Origin: Gammaproteobacteria bacterium
Lineage (GTDB): Bacteria > Pseudomonadota > Gammaproteobacteria > Burkholderiales > Sulfuricellaceae
Direction: 5' to 3'
Assembly (NCBI GenBank): GCA_018824405.1
Contig: JAHJGO010000025.1
Span: forward strand, 26,553-90,552
Length of the DNA: 64,000 nucleotides
The position numbers and the translations under genes are program-made. Shown piece by piece: positions 42,771-50,335 of the stretch (position 1 is its first letter; each line of letters opens with the position of its first letter). The notes beneath the pieces are model-generated. The model saw only the letters and a program-made list of their open reading frames with translations, searched no databases and was not told the DNA's origin.

Positions 42771-43722
42771 GGCGCTTGCGACCTGGCTGATTTACGACCT
42801 CGCCGGAATGCAAGGCACGCCGTTCGGCGCTGCCGCGCATTTTTTCGTGATGGATGTCACCAAGATACTGGTGCTGCTGACGCTGGTGATTTACCTCATG
42901 GGCCTGCTGCGCGCGCTGCTCAAGCCGGAGAAAGTGCGCGAATTCATCCGCAACCGCGGCAACCTGCAAAGCCGCTTCATGGCAGTTGGGCTGGGGGCGG
43001 TGACGCCGTTCTGTTCCTGCTCGTCGATTCCGTTGTTCATCGGCTTTGTCGAGGCGGGGATTCCGCTTGGCGTGACCCTTTCCTTCCTGATCGCCAGCCC
43101 GATGATCAACGAGGTGGCGGTGGTGGTGCTGGCCTCCGTGATCGGCTGGAAATTCACCGTGCTGTATGTGCTTACCGGGCTGGCCGTGGCGCTGATCGGC
43201 GGCTTCGTGCTGGAGCGCTTCAAGCCGGAACGCTGGGTCGAGGATTACGTGTGGAAAATCCACATGGGGCAGGCGGCACAGGTGGAAGAAGACAAGTCCC
43301 TGCGTGCTCGCCATGAATATGCGCTGGGGCAGGTCCGGGACATCGTCGGTCGCATCTGGAAGTTCATCCTCATCGGCGTGGGGGTAGGGGCTTTTCTCCA
43401 CGGCTACGTGCCTGCTGAACTGGTGGCAACAGTGGCCGGGGATGGCGGCCTGCTGTCGGTGATCGGCGCGGTGCTGATCGGCGTGCCGCTGTATTCCGAT
43501 GCGGTCGGCATCATTCCCATCGCCGAGGTGCTGCTCGGCAAGGGTGTACCCCTGGGTACGGTGCTGGCCTTCATGATGGCGGTCGCCGCGCTGTCGCTGC
43601 CGGAAATGATCATCCTGAAGAAAGTAGTCAAAGTGCCGTTGCTGGCGCTGTTTGCCGCTTATCTGAGTATTGCTTTCGTCATCGTCGGCATGTTGTTCAA
43701 TCAATTGAGAGGTGTTTTATGA
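42763..43722 (+). CDS. DUF318/ArsP_1-family permease
   Basis: The ATG at 42763 gives 319 residues with about eight membrane helices. The hallmark TPFCSCSSIPLFIGFVEAG and the following LIASPMINEVAVVVLA are those of the DUF318/ArsP permeases. GAVLIGVPLYSDAVGIIPIAE is the repeat-half counterpart. ArsP members export trivalent organoarsenicals; close relatives are called SO_0444-type Cu/Zn efflux proteins. In this operon an arsenic role is likely but the ion is not proven. It overlaps the Cys-rich gene by 8 bases. Confidence 0.92.
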   Translation: MFEALATWLIYDLAGMQGTPFGAAAHFFVMDVTKILVLLTLVIYLMGLLRALLKPEKVREFIRNRGNLQSRFMAVGLGAVTPFCSCSSIPLFIGFVEAGIPLGVTLSFLIASPMINEVAVVVLASVIGWKFTVLYVLTGLAVALIGGFVLERFKPERWVEDYVWKIHMGQAAQVEEDKSLRARHEYALGQVRDIVGRIWKFILIGVGVGAFLHGYVPAELVATVAGDGGLLSVIGAVLIGVPLYSDAVGIIPIAEVLLGKGVPLGTVLAFMMAVAALSLPEMIILKKVVKVPLLALFAAYLSIAFVIVGMLFNQLRGVL

Positions 43723-44021
43723 GTACGGACTTGCATCCTTCCATCGTGGCGCTGGTGTCCCTGGCGGCCAATATCGCGGCCAACCACCCAAAACAGGGCC
43801 TGTGCCAGATGGACAAGCTGAAGCAGTACGGCGTGGCTGACGAGCAGATCGACGCAGTGGTCGAGATCGCGCGCCACATCCGCGACGAGGCGGCGCAATC
43901 GCTGGATGCCAGCTTCGATGAGGCGTGCCGCAGGGAAGTTGCCAACGCCAGCCTGTCGGCCATCGGCATCGCGCAGGGTGCCTGCTGCACGCCGACCCCG
44001 GGTGGGAAGTCATGCTGCTGA
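43719..44021 (+). CDS. Unknown helical protein with vicinal-Cys tail, 100 aa
   Basis: I do not recognise this family with certainty. The 100-residue protein is mostly helical (VALVSLAANIAANHPKQGL, DAVVEIARHIRDEAAQSL) and loosely recalls the small helical AhpD/CMD-like folds seen beside ArsP genes. It ends ACCTPTPGGKSCC, giving two vicinal pairs, Cys89-90 and Cys99-100, with Cys29 and one Cys in DEACRR. It overlaps the permease by 4 bases and the next gene by 10, so it is firmly part of the arsenic operon. Arsenite binding by the tail is inference. Confidence 0.75.
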   Translation: MSTDLHPSIVALVSLAANIAANHPKQGLCQMDKLKQYGVADEQIDAVVEIARHIRDEAAQSLDASFDEACRREVANASLSAIGIAQGACCTPTPGGKSCC

Positions 44022-44683
44022 AACCGGCTAGCAAACTTGAAATCGAATGGCGCCACCTGGTGCAGGCGGGCAACACCTGCGAGCGCTGCGATAGCACCGG
44101 CGAAACGCTGCGCCGGGTATTGCAGGACTTGTCCGCCGAGCTGGGCCGGAAGGGCGTGGCGGTGACATTCCGCGAAACACCGCTGGGGCCGGAAGCGCTG
44201 GCGCAATCCAATCTCATTCTGTTCAACGGCAGGTCCGTGGAGGACTGCCTGGGCGCACAGGTAACAGAAACCCACTGCCAGTCGTGTTGCGAGCTGGTGG
44301 GAGAAGAAGTAAGCTGCCGCGCCGTGGAAATAAACGGCACGGTTTATGAGGCTATACCGGAAGCCCTGATCCGGGATGCCGCTTATGCGGCGCTGCAAAT
44401 GGAAAATAACATGATGAAACAATTCAAGGTGCTGGGCTCAGGCTGCGCCAACTGCGACACGACCATGAAACTGATCGAGGAAACTGCCAAAGCCAAGGGC
44501 GTGACGATTCAGATGGAGAAGGTTGAAGACATGGCCGCGATCCTGGGCTTCGGCGTGATGTCCACCCCTGGCGTGGTGCTTGATGGCATCGTGGTGCATA
44601 GCGGCGGCGTGCCGACCAAAGGCCTGGTCGAAAGCTGGCTGAGCACGGCCGAGCCTTGCTGCGGCTGCTGCGGCAAGGAATAG
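44012..44683 (+). CDS. DUF2703-thioredoxin-like fusion protein
   Basis: The ATG at 44012 lies in the end of the preceding gene; 223 residues. Residues 1-130 are DUF2703-like with CERC (23/26) and a later THCQSCCELV. Residues 135-223 are an MTH895/TM0996-type small thioredoxin with KVLGSGCANCD (Cys145, Cys148) and GVMSTPGVVLDG. The tail EPCCGCCGKE adds four Cys. A good ribosome-site-like GGA and a double ATG at 44411/44414 could also start the thioredoxin part alone. It probably supplies or receives electrons for arsenate reduction or arsenite transfer. Confidence 0.87.
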   Translation: MLLKPASKLEIEWRHLVQAGNTCERCDSTGETLRRVLQDLSAELGRKGVAVTFRETPLGPEALAQSNLILFNGRSVEDCLGAQVTETHCQSCCELVGEEVSCRAVEINGTVYEAIPEALIRDAAYAALQMENNMMKQFKVLGSGCANCDTTMKLIEETAKAKGVTIQMEKVEDMAAILGFGVMSTPGVVLDGIVVHSGGVPTKGLVESWLSTAEPCCGCCGKE

Positions 44684-44957
44684 TTAGGGCGTGTTAACTC
44701 CAATTTCACGCCTGTGTTGCAAGGAGAAGGCGATGGATGGCAGGCGCGGTGTGCAGCGAATGGTTGTTCCATTCGCAAGCGCTGCAACGACGCAGGCATG
44801 GCCTTCTCCTTGCAACCCTTCGGGACGGGGGCGATTTGGGCGCCTCCCTTTGTCACAAGCCGCTTGTTGTGGGCGGCACAACGGCGCGTCTTGCTTCGCG
44901 GGCGGCATCCCAAATCGCCCCCGTCGCAGTCGCGAAATTGGAGTTAATACACCCTAA
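44684..44957. repeat. MITE-like element with terminal inverted repeats
   Basis: This is a 274-base non-coding insert bounded by TTAGGGCGTGTTAACTCC.. and ..GGAGTTAATACACCCTAA, 24-base imperfect inverted ends with two mismatches. It contains two tandem palindromes: GTTGCAAGGAGAAGGC (44716-44731) with its complement at 44801-44816, and ACGGGGGCGATTTGGG (44825-44840) with its complement at 44909-44924. A small hairpin GCGAATGG-TTGTT-CCATTCGC (44756-44776) lies inside the first. It fills exactly the space from the stop of the fusion gene to the start of the second arsC. Confidence 0.88.
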
Positions 44958-45361
44958 TGGCCAAGACCGTATTGATTTTGTGCACCGGCAATTCCTGCCG
45001 CAGCCAGATGGCCGAAGTTCTGATCAACCACGATCTCGGCCCTGACGTGCGCGCACTGTCCGCCGGTACGCGTCCCCAGCCAAAAGTCGCTGACGGCGCC
45101 ATCGAGGCGCTGAAACTGGGCGACATGAATACCGACGGGCTTTACCCCAAGGATGTGGATGCAGTGATGAACGAATCCATTGATCTGGTGGTGACGGTGT
45201 GCGACAACGCCAAGGAAAGCTGCCCGATTTTCCCCCGGCCGATTCCTGCCATCCACATGCCTTTTCACGACCCCCACGGCGAGCCGCTGGACAGCTTCGT
45301 CAGGGTGCGGGACGAGATACGCGCAAGGCTGATTCCGGAAATTGTGCAGCGGTTGAAGTAG
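44957..45361 (+). CDS. arsC: Arsenate reductase, thioredoxin-coupled type (second copy)
   Basis: This 134-residue LMW-PTP-fold reductase has P-loop CTGNSCRSQMAE (Cys9 to Arg15) and a Cys pair in VCDNAKESCP separated by six residues, the triple-Cys layout of Staphylococcus ArsC. It differs clearly from the copy at 40957 (CTGNSARS and wider spacing). The ATG is immediately at the end of the MITE-like element, and the nearest GGAG lies 13 bases before it inside the element, an unusually long spacing. Confidence 0.94.
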   Translation: MAKTVLILCTGNSCRSQMAEVLINHDLGPDVRALSAGTRPQPKVADGAIEALKLGDMNTDGLYPKDVDAVMNESIDLVVTVCDNAKESCPIFPRPIPAIHMPFHDPHGEPLDSFVRVRDEIRARLIPEIVQRLK

Positions 45362-45541
45362 TCCGCTTTCAATCGAATACGCCACCTCCATAAGGGCCGG
45401 GCTGTGGGGAGGTGAGCGGTTCCTGAAGAAACATTACCAGTTGTAATGGCCGTGGTGAGCTGCGTGGAGCTTGCAGTTGTCACGCTTATTGCGCGAAAAT
45501 GATTTTTATCTGCATTGGCAGCGGCATGGTGAAATCATTCT

Positions 45542-48500
45542 TTGCTTAAGTTGACCTCAAGAAACAGGATTCCCACGTTCTCTCGCAGCCTCTGGCTGAC
45601 GCTGGTTCTGTTCGTCCTGCTCGCCATCGCATTTGCCATCTACGCATGGACGGAAAAGCGCATAGACCGTGCCCATGAATTGCGGCATCAATCCTATTTG
45701 CTGGCCGATCAATTGCGCCAGTCCTCAGACGATCTGACGCGGATGGTTCGGGCCTATGTGGTGACCGGCGACCCCCGCTTCAAAAAATACTATCAGGACA
45801 TCCTGGACATCCGTGAGGGCAGGAAACCGCGGCCGGAACGCTATCATGTTACTTACTGGGATTTTGTTCTGGCAGACGGCAAGCCGCCGCGCCCGGATAG
45901 TGCGCAGAGCAAGGAACTGCTTACGCTGATGCGGCAGGCCGGATTCACCCCCGATGAGCTCAGCAAGCTGGCGGAAGCCAAGGCCAACTCCGATGCTCTG
46001 ACTGTAACGGAATTTGAAGCCATGAGGCTGGCCGAGTCCGCCGGGCCAGATGATAGGGCTGCCCGGGCCAGGATCCGCATGATGGTGTTTGGCGACGAGT
46101 ATCTTCAGGCCAGGGCCGCCATCATGCGGCCCATCCATGATTTTTATGCTTTGCTGGACCAGCGCACGCGCAACGCGGTGCATGCCGCCGAAGTCAATGC
46201 CACGATCTTGCGGCTCCTGTTCATTGCGCTGGGGCTGGGCTTGATGTTCGCGCTGTGGCGCAATTACAGGGTGCTGGGTTTGACGCTGGGTGGTTCCGTT
46301 GGCGATGTCCAGAAGCACATCGCCAGGATTGGCAGTGGAGACGTTTCTTCCGTCATCCCGGTTGCCAAGGGCATGGAAGAAAGCGTGCTGGGGTGGTTGT
46401 CGGAAACACAGATCAAGCTGAAAAATCTCGACCGTGAGCGTAAGGCGGATGCAGCAAGCATACAGCGGTTAACCCAGATCTACGCCGCATTGAGCCAGTG
46501 CAACCAGGCAATTGTGCGCTGTAGCAGCGAGCATGAGCTTTTCCCCATCATCTGCCGCGATGCAGTGCAATTCGGCGGCATGAAAATGGCGTGGATCGGC
46601 ATGGTGGACGAGGCGAGCCGGCAGGTCAGGCCGGTTGCCAGCTTCGGCGATGACAAGGGGTATCTGGAAGGCATCGAGATTTCGCTGGACCCGGATATTC
46701 CGTCCGGACGCGGCCCGACCAGTATCGCCATGCGCGAGAGCCAGCCATTCTGGTGCCAGGATTTCATTCATGATCCCATGACCTTGCCGTGGCATGAGCG
46801 TGGCAAGCTATCCGGCTGGGGAGCCTCGGCCTCGCTGCCGTTGAAGCGTAACGGTGACACCGTTGGCAGTTTCAACCTGTATAGCGGGGAAGCCAATGCC
46901 TTCGATGAAGGCATACGCACCCTGCTGGTCGAAATGGCGCTGGACATCAGCTTTGCGCTGGATAACTTTGCTCGCGAGGAGGATCGCAAGCGGGCTACAG
47001 AGGCGCTGCACGAAAGCGAGTCACGTTTGCGGGCAGTTACCCAGTCTGCCAGTGATGCCATTATTACGATTGATAGTGCGGGGAATATTGTGGGCTGGAA
47101 CGGGGGGGCTGAAGCTGTCTTCGGCTACACCGAAGCCGAGGCTATTGGCCAGCCAGTGACGATGCTGATGCCGCTACGTTACCGGGAGCAGCATCTCGCG
47201 GGCGTGAACCGGGTGCTGAGCGGCGGAAAATCGCGCGCTATCGGCAAAACGCTCGAACTCGAAGGGGTGCGCAAGGATCAGAGCGAATTCCCGTTGGAGC
47301 TCCTGCTGGCGAAGTGCGAGCTGGCCGGCGGCTGGTTTATCGCCGCCACTATTCGCGACATCACCGAACGCAAGCGGGCAGAGGCACAGATCAAGCTCGC
47401 CGCCGAGGTGTTCGAGCAAAGCAGCGAAGCCTTCATTATCACCGATGCAGATAACAAGATTGCGCTGGTCAACCATGCCTTTACTGTTATCACCGGCTAC
47501 AGCGAAGCCGAAGTGCTGGGGCAGAATCCGCGCATTCTGGCTTCGGGACGCCACTCTCCGGACTTTTTTCGCAGCATGTGGGAAACGCTGGATGCAGAAG
47601 GATACTGGCAGGGCGAAGTGTGGGACCGTCGCAAGGACGGCAGCGTTTATCCGAAGCGGCTTTCGATCAGCCGGGTTCTCGATGCACAGGGCAATGTGAC
47701 TCACTATATCGGCATATTCAGCGACATAAGCGAGTACAAAGCGACGGAAGAACACATCCACAGGCTGGCGCATTTCGATGTGCTCACAGGCTTGCCGAAC
47801 CGGGCCTTGCTCAGTGAGCGGATACACCACGATATCAGCGTGGCCAAGCGCAGCCATGGGAAGCTGGTGGTTCTGTTCCTCGATCTCGATCACTTCAAGA
47901 ATGTGAATGACACGCTTGGTCACCGCGTTGGCGACGAATTGCTGATAGAGGTGGCAAGACGCCTGGAATCCGTGGTGCGCGGTGAAGACACGGTTTCGCG
48001 ACTGGGCGGCGATGAATTTATCCTGGTACTGCCGGGAACCGATGCTGACGGTGCTGCGCATGTTGCCGGGAAATTGCTGGAGGTGATTGCCCGGCCCTAC
48101 CAGATCGAACAGAATGAGCTGTTCATCACGCCATCCATCGGCATCGCAATCTTTCCCAGTGATGGCGAGGATTTCGACACGCTCTCCCAGCGTGCCGACG
48201 TTGCGATGTACCGTGCCAAACGCGATGGGCGCAACAACTACCGTTTTTTTACTACGGAAATGCAGGCCCGTTCCGCGCGCACCCTGCAACTGGAAAATGC
48301 CTTGCGGCATGCGCTGGAGCGCGACCAGTTGCAACTGCATTATCAGCCTCAGGTATTACTGGAGGATGGCCGCATCATCGGTGCGGAAGCTTTGCTGCGC
48401 TGGCAGCATCCCGAACTGGGCCTGGTTTCTCCGGCCGAGTTCATTCCGATTGCGGAAAATAGCGGACAGATTCTGCCGATTGGAGAATGGGTGCTGCGCA

Positions 48501-49048
48501 ACGCAGTCAGGCAGTTGAAGACCTGGATCGACGCTGGCTTCGCTCCGATGACGATGGCAGTCAACCTTTCGGCCATCCAGTTCCGCCATCCCCGCCTGTC
48601 CGAGATGGTCTCGCAGATTCTCGATGAAGAGAAGCTGCCGCCAAAGTATCTGGAACTGGAGTTGACCGAAAGCGTGGCCATGGATGACCCGCTTGCAGCC
48701 ATCGCGGTGATGGATGTGCTGCATGAATGCGGCATCCGCATGTCGATCGACGACTTCGGCACCGGCTATTCTTCATTGAGCTATCTCAAGCGTTTCCTGA
48801 TCTACAAACTCAAGATCGACCAGTCCTTCGTGCGCGACATTACCGATGATCCGGATGACAGGGCAATCGTCGGCGCCATCATCAGCCTGGCGAGCAGCCT
48901 CGGCATGCGGACCATAGCCGAGGGTGTGGAAACCGAAGGCCAGCTTGCGTTCCTGCGAGAAAAGGGCTGCAACGAAGTGCAGGGCTATTACTTCAGCAAA
49001 CCGCTTCCGGCCGATCAGTTCGAGCTATTCATGCGGAGTAGAATCTAG
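45542..49048 (+). CDS. GAF-PAS-PAS-GGDEF-EAL membrane sensor
   Basis: This 1168-residue protein starts at TTG 45542 (MLKLTSRNRIPTFSRS), and other starts are possible. Order: membrane helix (~17-37), a ~180-residue periplasmic region, helix (~220-240), HAMP-like linker, GAF (~325-470), PAS (~500-610), PAS (~620-745), GGDEF (~750-910) and EAL (~925-1165). GGDEF is intact with I-site RGED five residues before. EAL reads EALLRW with LTESVA and DDFGTG. It should both make and break cyclic-di-GMP depending on input. Its TAG stop overlaps the left end of a truncated repeat. Confidence 0.93.
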   Translation: MLKLTSRNRIPTFSRSLWLTLVLFVLLAIAFAIYAWTEKRIDRAHELRHQSYLLADQLRQSSDDLTRMVRAYVVTGDPRFKKYYQDILDIREGRKPRPERYHVTYWDFVLADGKPPRPDSAQSKELLTLMRQAGFTPDELSKLAEAKANSDALTVTEFEAMRLAESAGPDDRAARARIRMMVFGDEYLQARAAIMRPIHDFYALLDQRTRNAVHAAEVNATILRLLFIALGLGLMFALWRNYRVLGLTLGGSVGDVQKHIARIGSGDVSSVIPVAKGMEESVLGWLSETQIKLKNLDRERKADAASIQRLTQIYAALSQCNQAIVRCSSEHELFPIICRDAVQFGGMKMAWIGMVDEASRQVRPVASFGDDKGYLEGIEISLDPDIPSGRGPTSIAMRESQPFWCQDFIHDPMTLPWHERGKLSGWGASASLPLKRNGDTVGSFNLYSGEANAFDEGIRTLLVEMALDISFALDNFAREEDRKRATEALHESESRLRAVTQSASDAIITIDSAGNIVGWNGGAEAVFGYTEAEAIGQPVTMLMPLRYREQHLAGVNRVLSGGKSRAIGKTLELEGVRKDQSEFPLELLLAKCELAGGWFIAATIRDITERKRAEAQIKLAAEVFEQSSEAFIITDADNKIALVNHAFTVITGYSEAEVLGQNPRILASGRHSPDFFRSMWETLDAEGYWQGEVWDRRKDGSVYPKRLSISRVLDAQGNVTHYIGIFSDISEYKATEEHIHRLAHFDVLTGLPNRALLSERIHHDISVAKRSHGKLVVLFLDLDHFKNVNDTLGHRVGDELLIEVARRLESVVRGEDTVSRLGGDEFILVLPGTDADGAAHVAGKLLEVIARPYQIEQNELFITPSIGIAIFPSDGEDFDTLSQRADVAMYRAKRDGRNNYRFFTTEMQARSARTLQLENALRHALERDQLQLHYQPQVLLEDGRIIGAEALLRWQHPELGLVSPAEFIPIAENSGQILPIGEWVLRNAVRQLKTWIDAGFAPMTMAVNLSAIQFRHPRLSEMVSQILDEEKLPPKYLELELTESVAMDDPLAAIAVMDVLHECGIRMSIDDFGTGYSSLSYLKRFLIYKLKIDQSFVRDITDDPDDRAIVGAIISLASSLGMRTIAEGVETEGQLAFLREKGCNEVQGYYFSKPLPADQFELFMRSRI

Positions 49049-49097
49049 GACGTGTTAAAGCGGATTTCACGCCTGCGTTGCACGGAGAAGGCCGTGG
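49045..49097. repeat. Truncated left end of the MITE-like element
   Basis: About 43 of 53 bases match the left end of the element at 44684, including CGTGTTAA, ATTTCACGCCTG and GGAGAAGGC. The right part is missing. The segment contains the TAG stop of the preceding gene and the GTG start of the next. Confidence 0.7.
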
Positions 49098-50335
49098 CCG
49101 CCTTGCTTCTGTTCTGGATGCTGTCCTTCCCGGCGCAATCCGATGAGCTCTGGGTCAAGCCCGGTCCGGACGGGCGCATGCATGTGCAGCTCTATTTTTT
49201 CTGGTCGCTGGCCTGCCCCCACTGCCTCGAAGCGCGGCCATTTGTCGAGGCTATTCCCGCCGGCCGCCCCTGGGTGAGCCTGCATGATCTGGAATTGACG
49301 CGCCACCCGGAACATGCCCGCAAGTACCGGGAAATGGCGGCGCAGCTGAATCAGGAGGCGGTTTCCGTTCCCGCCTTGCTTTTCTGTGGCGAGATGCATC
49401 TGGGCTGGGACAAGGCCGAAACCACTGGCGCCGAGATTTTGCAGCGGCTGGATGCCTGCCAGGCACGGATTGTCGCGGGTGGCACGACGCCGGATGCTCA
49501 GTCGGCGAGCAGGAAAATCACAGTTCCGGTGCTGGGCGAAATGGATCCTCAGCACATTTCGTTGCCCCTGCTGACCCTCGCCATCGCCGCGCTGGATGCC
49601 TTCAATCCCTGTGCCTTCTTCGTGCTGCTGTTTCTGCTTTCACTGCTGGTGCACCAGAAGAGCAAGAAGCGCATGCTCGCCATCGGAGGCATTTTCGTAT
49701 TTTTTTCCGGGCTGATGTACTTTGCCTTCATGGCGGCATGGCTCAACCTGTTCCAGCTGCTCGGCAATCTTGTCTGGGTGACGCTTGCGGCGGGCGGGCT
49801 GGCTGTGTTCGTCGGCATCGTCAATATCAAGGATTTCTTCGCTTTCGAACGCGGATTGAGCCTGTCCATCCCGGAATCGCGCAAGCCCGACATCTACCGC
49901 CGCGCCCGCGCCATCATCAGCGCCGACAACCTGCCGGCGATGGCCGCGGCAACCGTTTTCCTGGCCATAGCCGCCAATTTTTACGAATTGCTGTGCACTG
50001 CCGGTTTCCCCATGGTTTACACCCGCCTGCTCACACTGAGCGGCCAGTCCGAGGGTATGCGCTACCTCTACCTGACCCTTTATAACCTGGTCTACGTGAT
50101 TCCGCTGCTGCTCATCGTGCTGGCTTTCGTGCGCAGCATGGGCACGCGCAAGCTGACGGAGCGCGAGGGGCGCTTGTTGAAGCTGCTGTCCGGTACCATG
50201 ATGCTGGAGCTGGGCGCATTGCTGCTGCTGGCGCCGGAGCTGCTGAATAATCTGGTGGTGGCATTTGGCCTGCTGGGAGTAGCCCTGGACATTACCTGGG
50301 CCGCCGCGCGCATGACGGGAGAAAAAAGCGCGTGA
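49052..50335 (+). CDS. Exported thioredoxin-like domain fused to a CcdA-like membrane domain
   Basis: GTG at 49052 gives 427 residues. A signal sequence is followed by a thioredoxin-like domain with the redox motif ACPHC (FFWSLACPHCLEARPF, ~50-65) up to ~residue 140. From ~170 on there are about six to seven membrane helices starting TLAIAALDAFNPCAFFVLLFLLS, with NFYELLCTAGFPMVYTRLL later. The Asn-Pro-Cys and Leu-Cys-Thr Cys positions match CcdA/DsbD-type electron carriers. It probably moves electrons to the periplasm. A GTG at 49094 after GGAGAAGG is an alternative start. Confidence 0.85.
   Translation: MLKRISRLRCTEKAVAALLLFWMLSFPAQSDELWVKPGPDGRMHVQLYFFWSLACPHCLEARPFVEAIPAGRPWVSLHDLELTRHPEHARKYREMAAQLNQEAVSVPALLFCGEMHLGWDKAETTGAEILQRLDACQARIVAGGTTPDAQSASRKITVPVLGEMDPQHISLPLLTLAIAALDAFNPCAFFVLLFLLSLLVHQKSKKRMLAIGGIFVFFSGLMYFAFMAAWLNLFQLLGNLVWVTLAAGGLAVFVGIVNIKDFFAFERGLSLSIPESRKPDIYRRARAIISADNLPAMAAATVFLAIAANFYELLCTAGFPMVYTRLLTLSGQSEGMRYLYLTLYNLVYVIPLLLIVLAFVRSMGTRKLTEREGRLLKLLSGTMMLELGALLLLAPELLNNLVVAFGLLGVALDITWAAARMTGEKSA

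Noticed and set aside
41791..43704. A 637-codon antisense frame over acr3, the Cys-rich gene and the DUF318 permease
   Set aside because: Composition is His/Gln/Arg-rich as expected for a shadow frame in GC-rich DNA, with three well-supported genes on the other strand.
44691..45045. Several short + strand frames inside the MITE-like element
   Set aside because: They lie within a palindromic repeat, use its inverted ends and have no homologue-like features.
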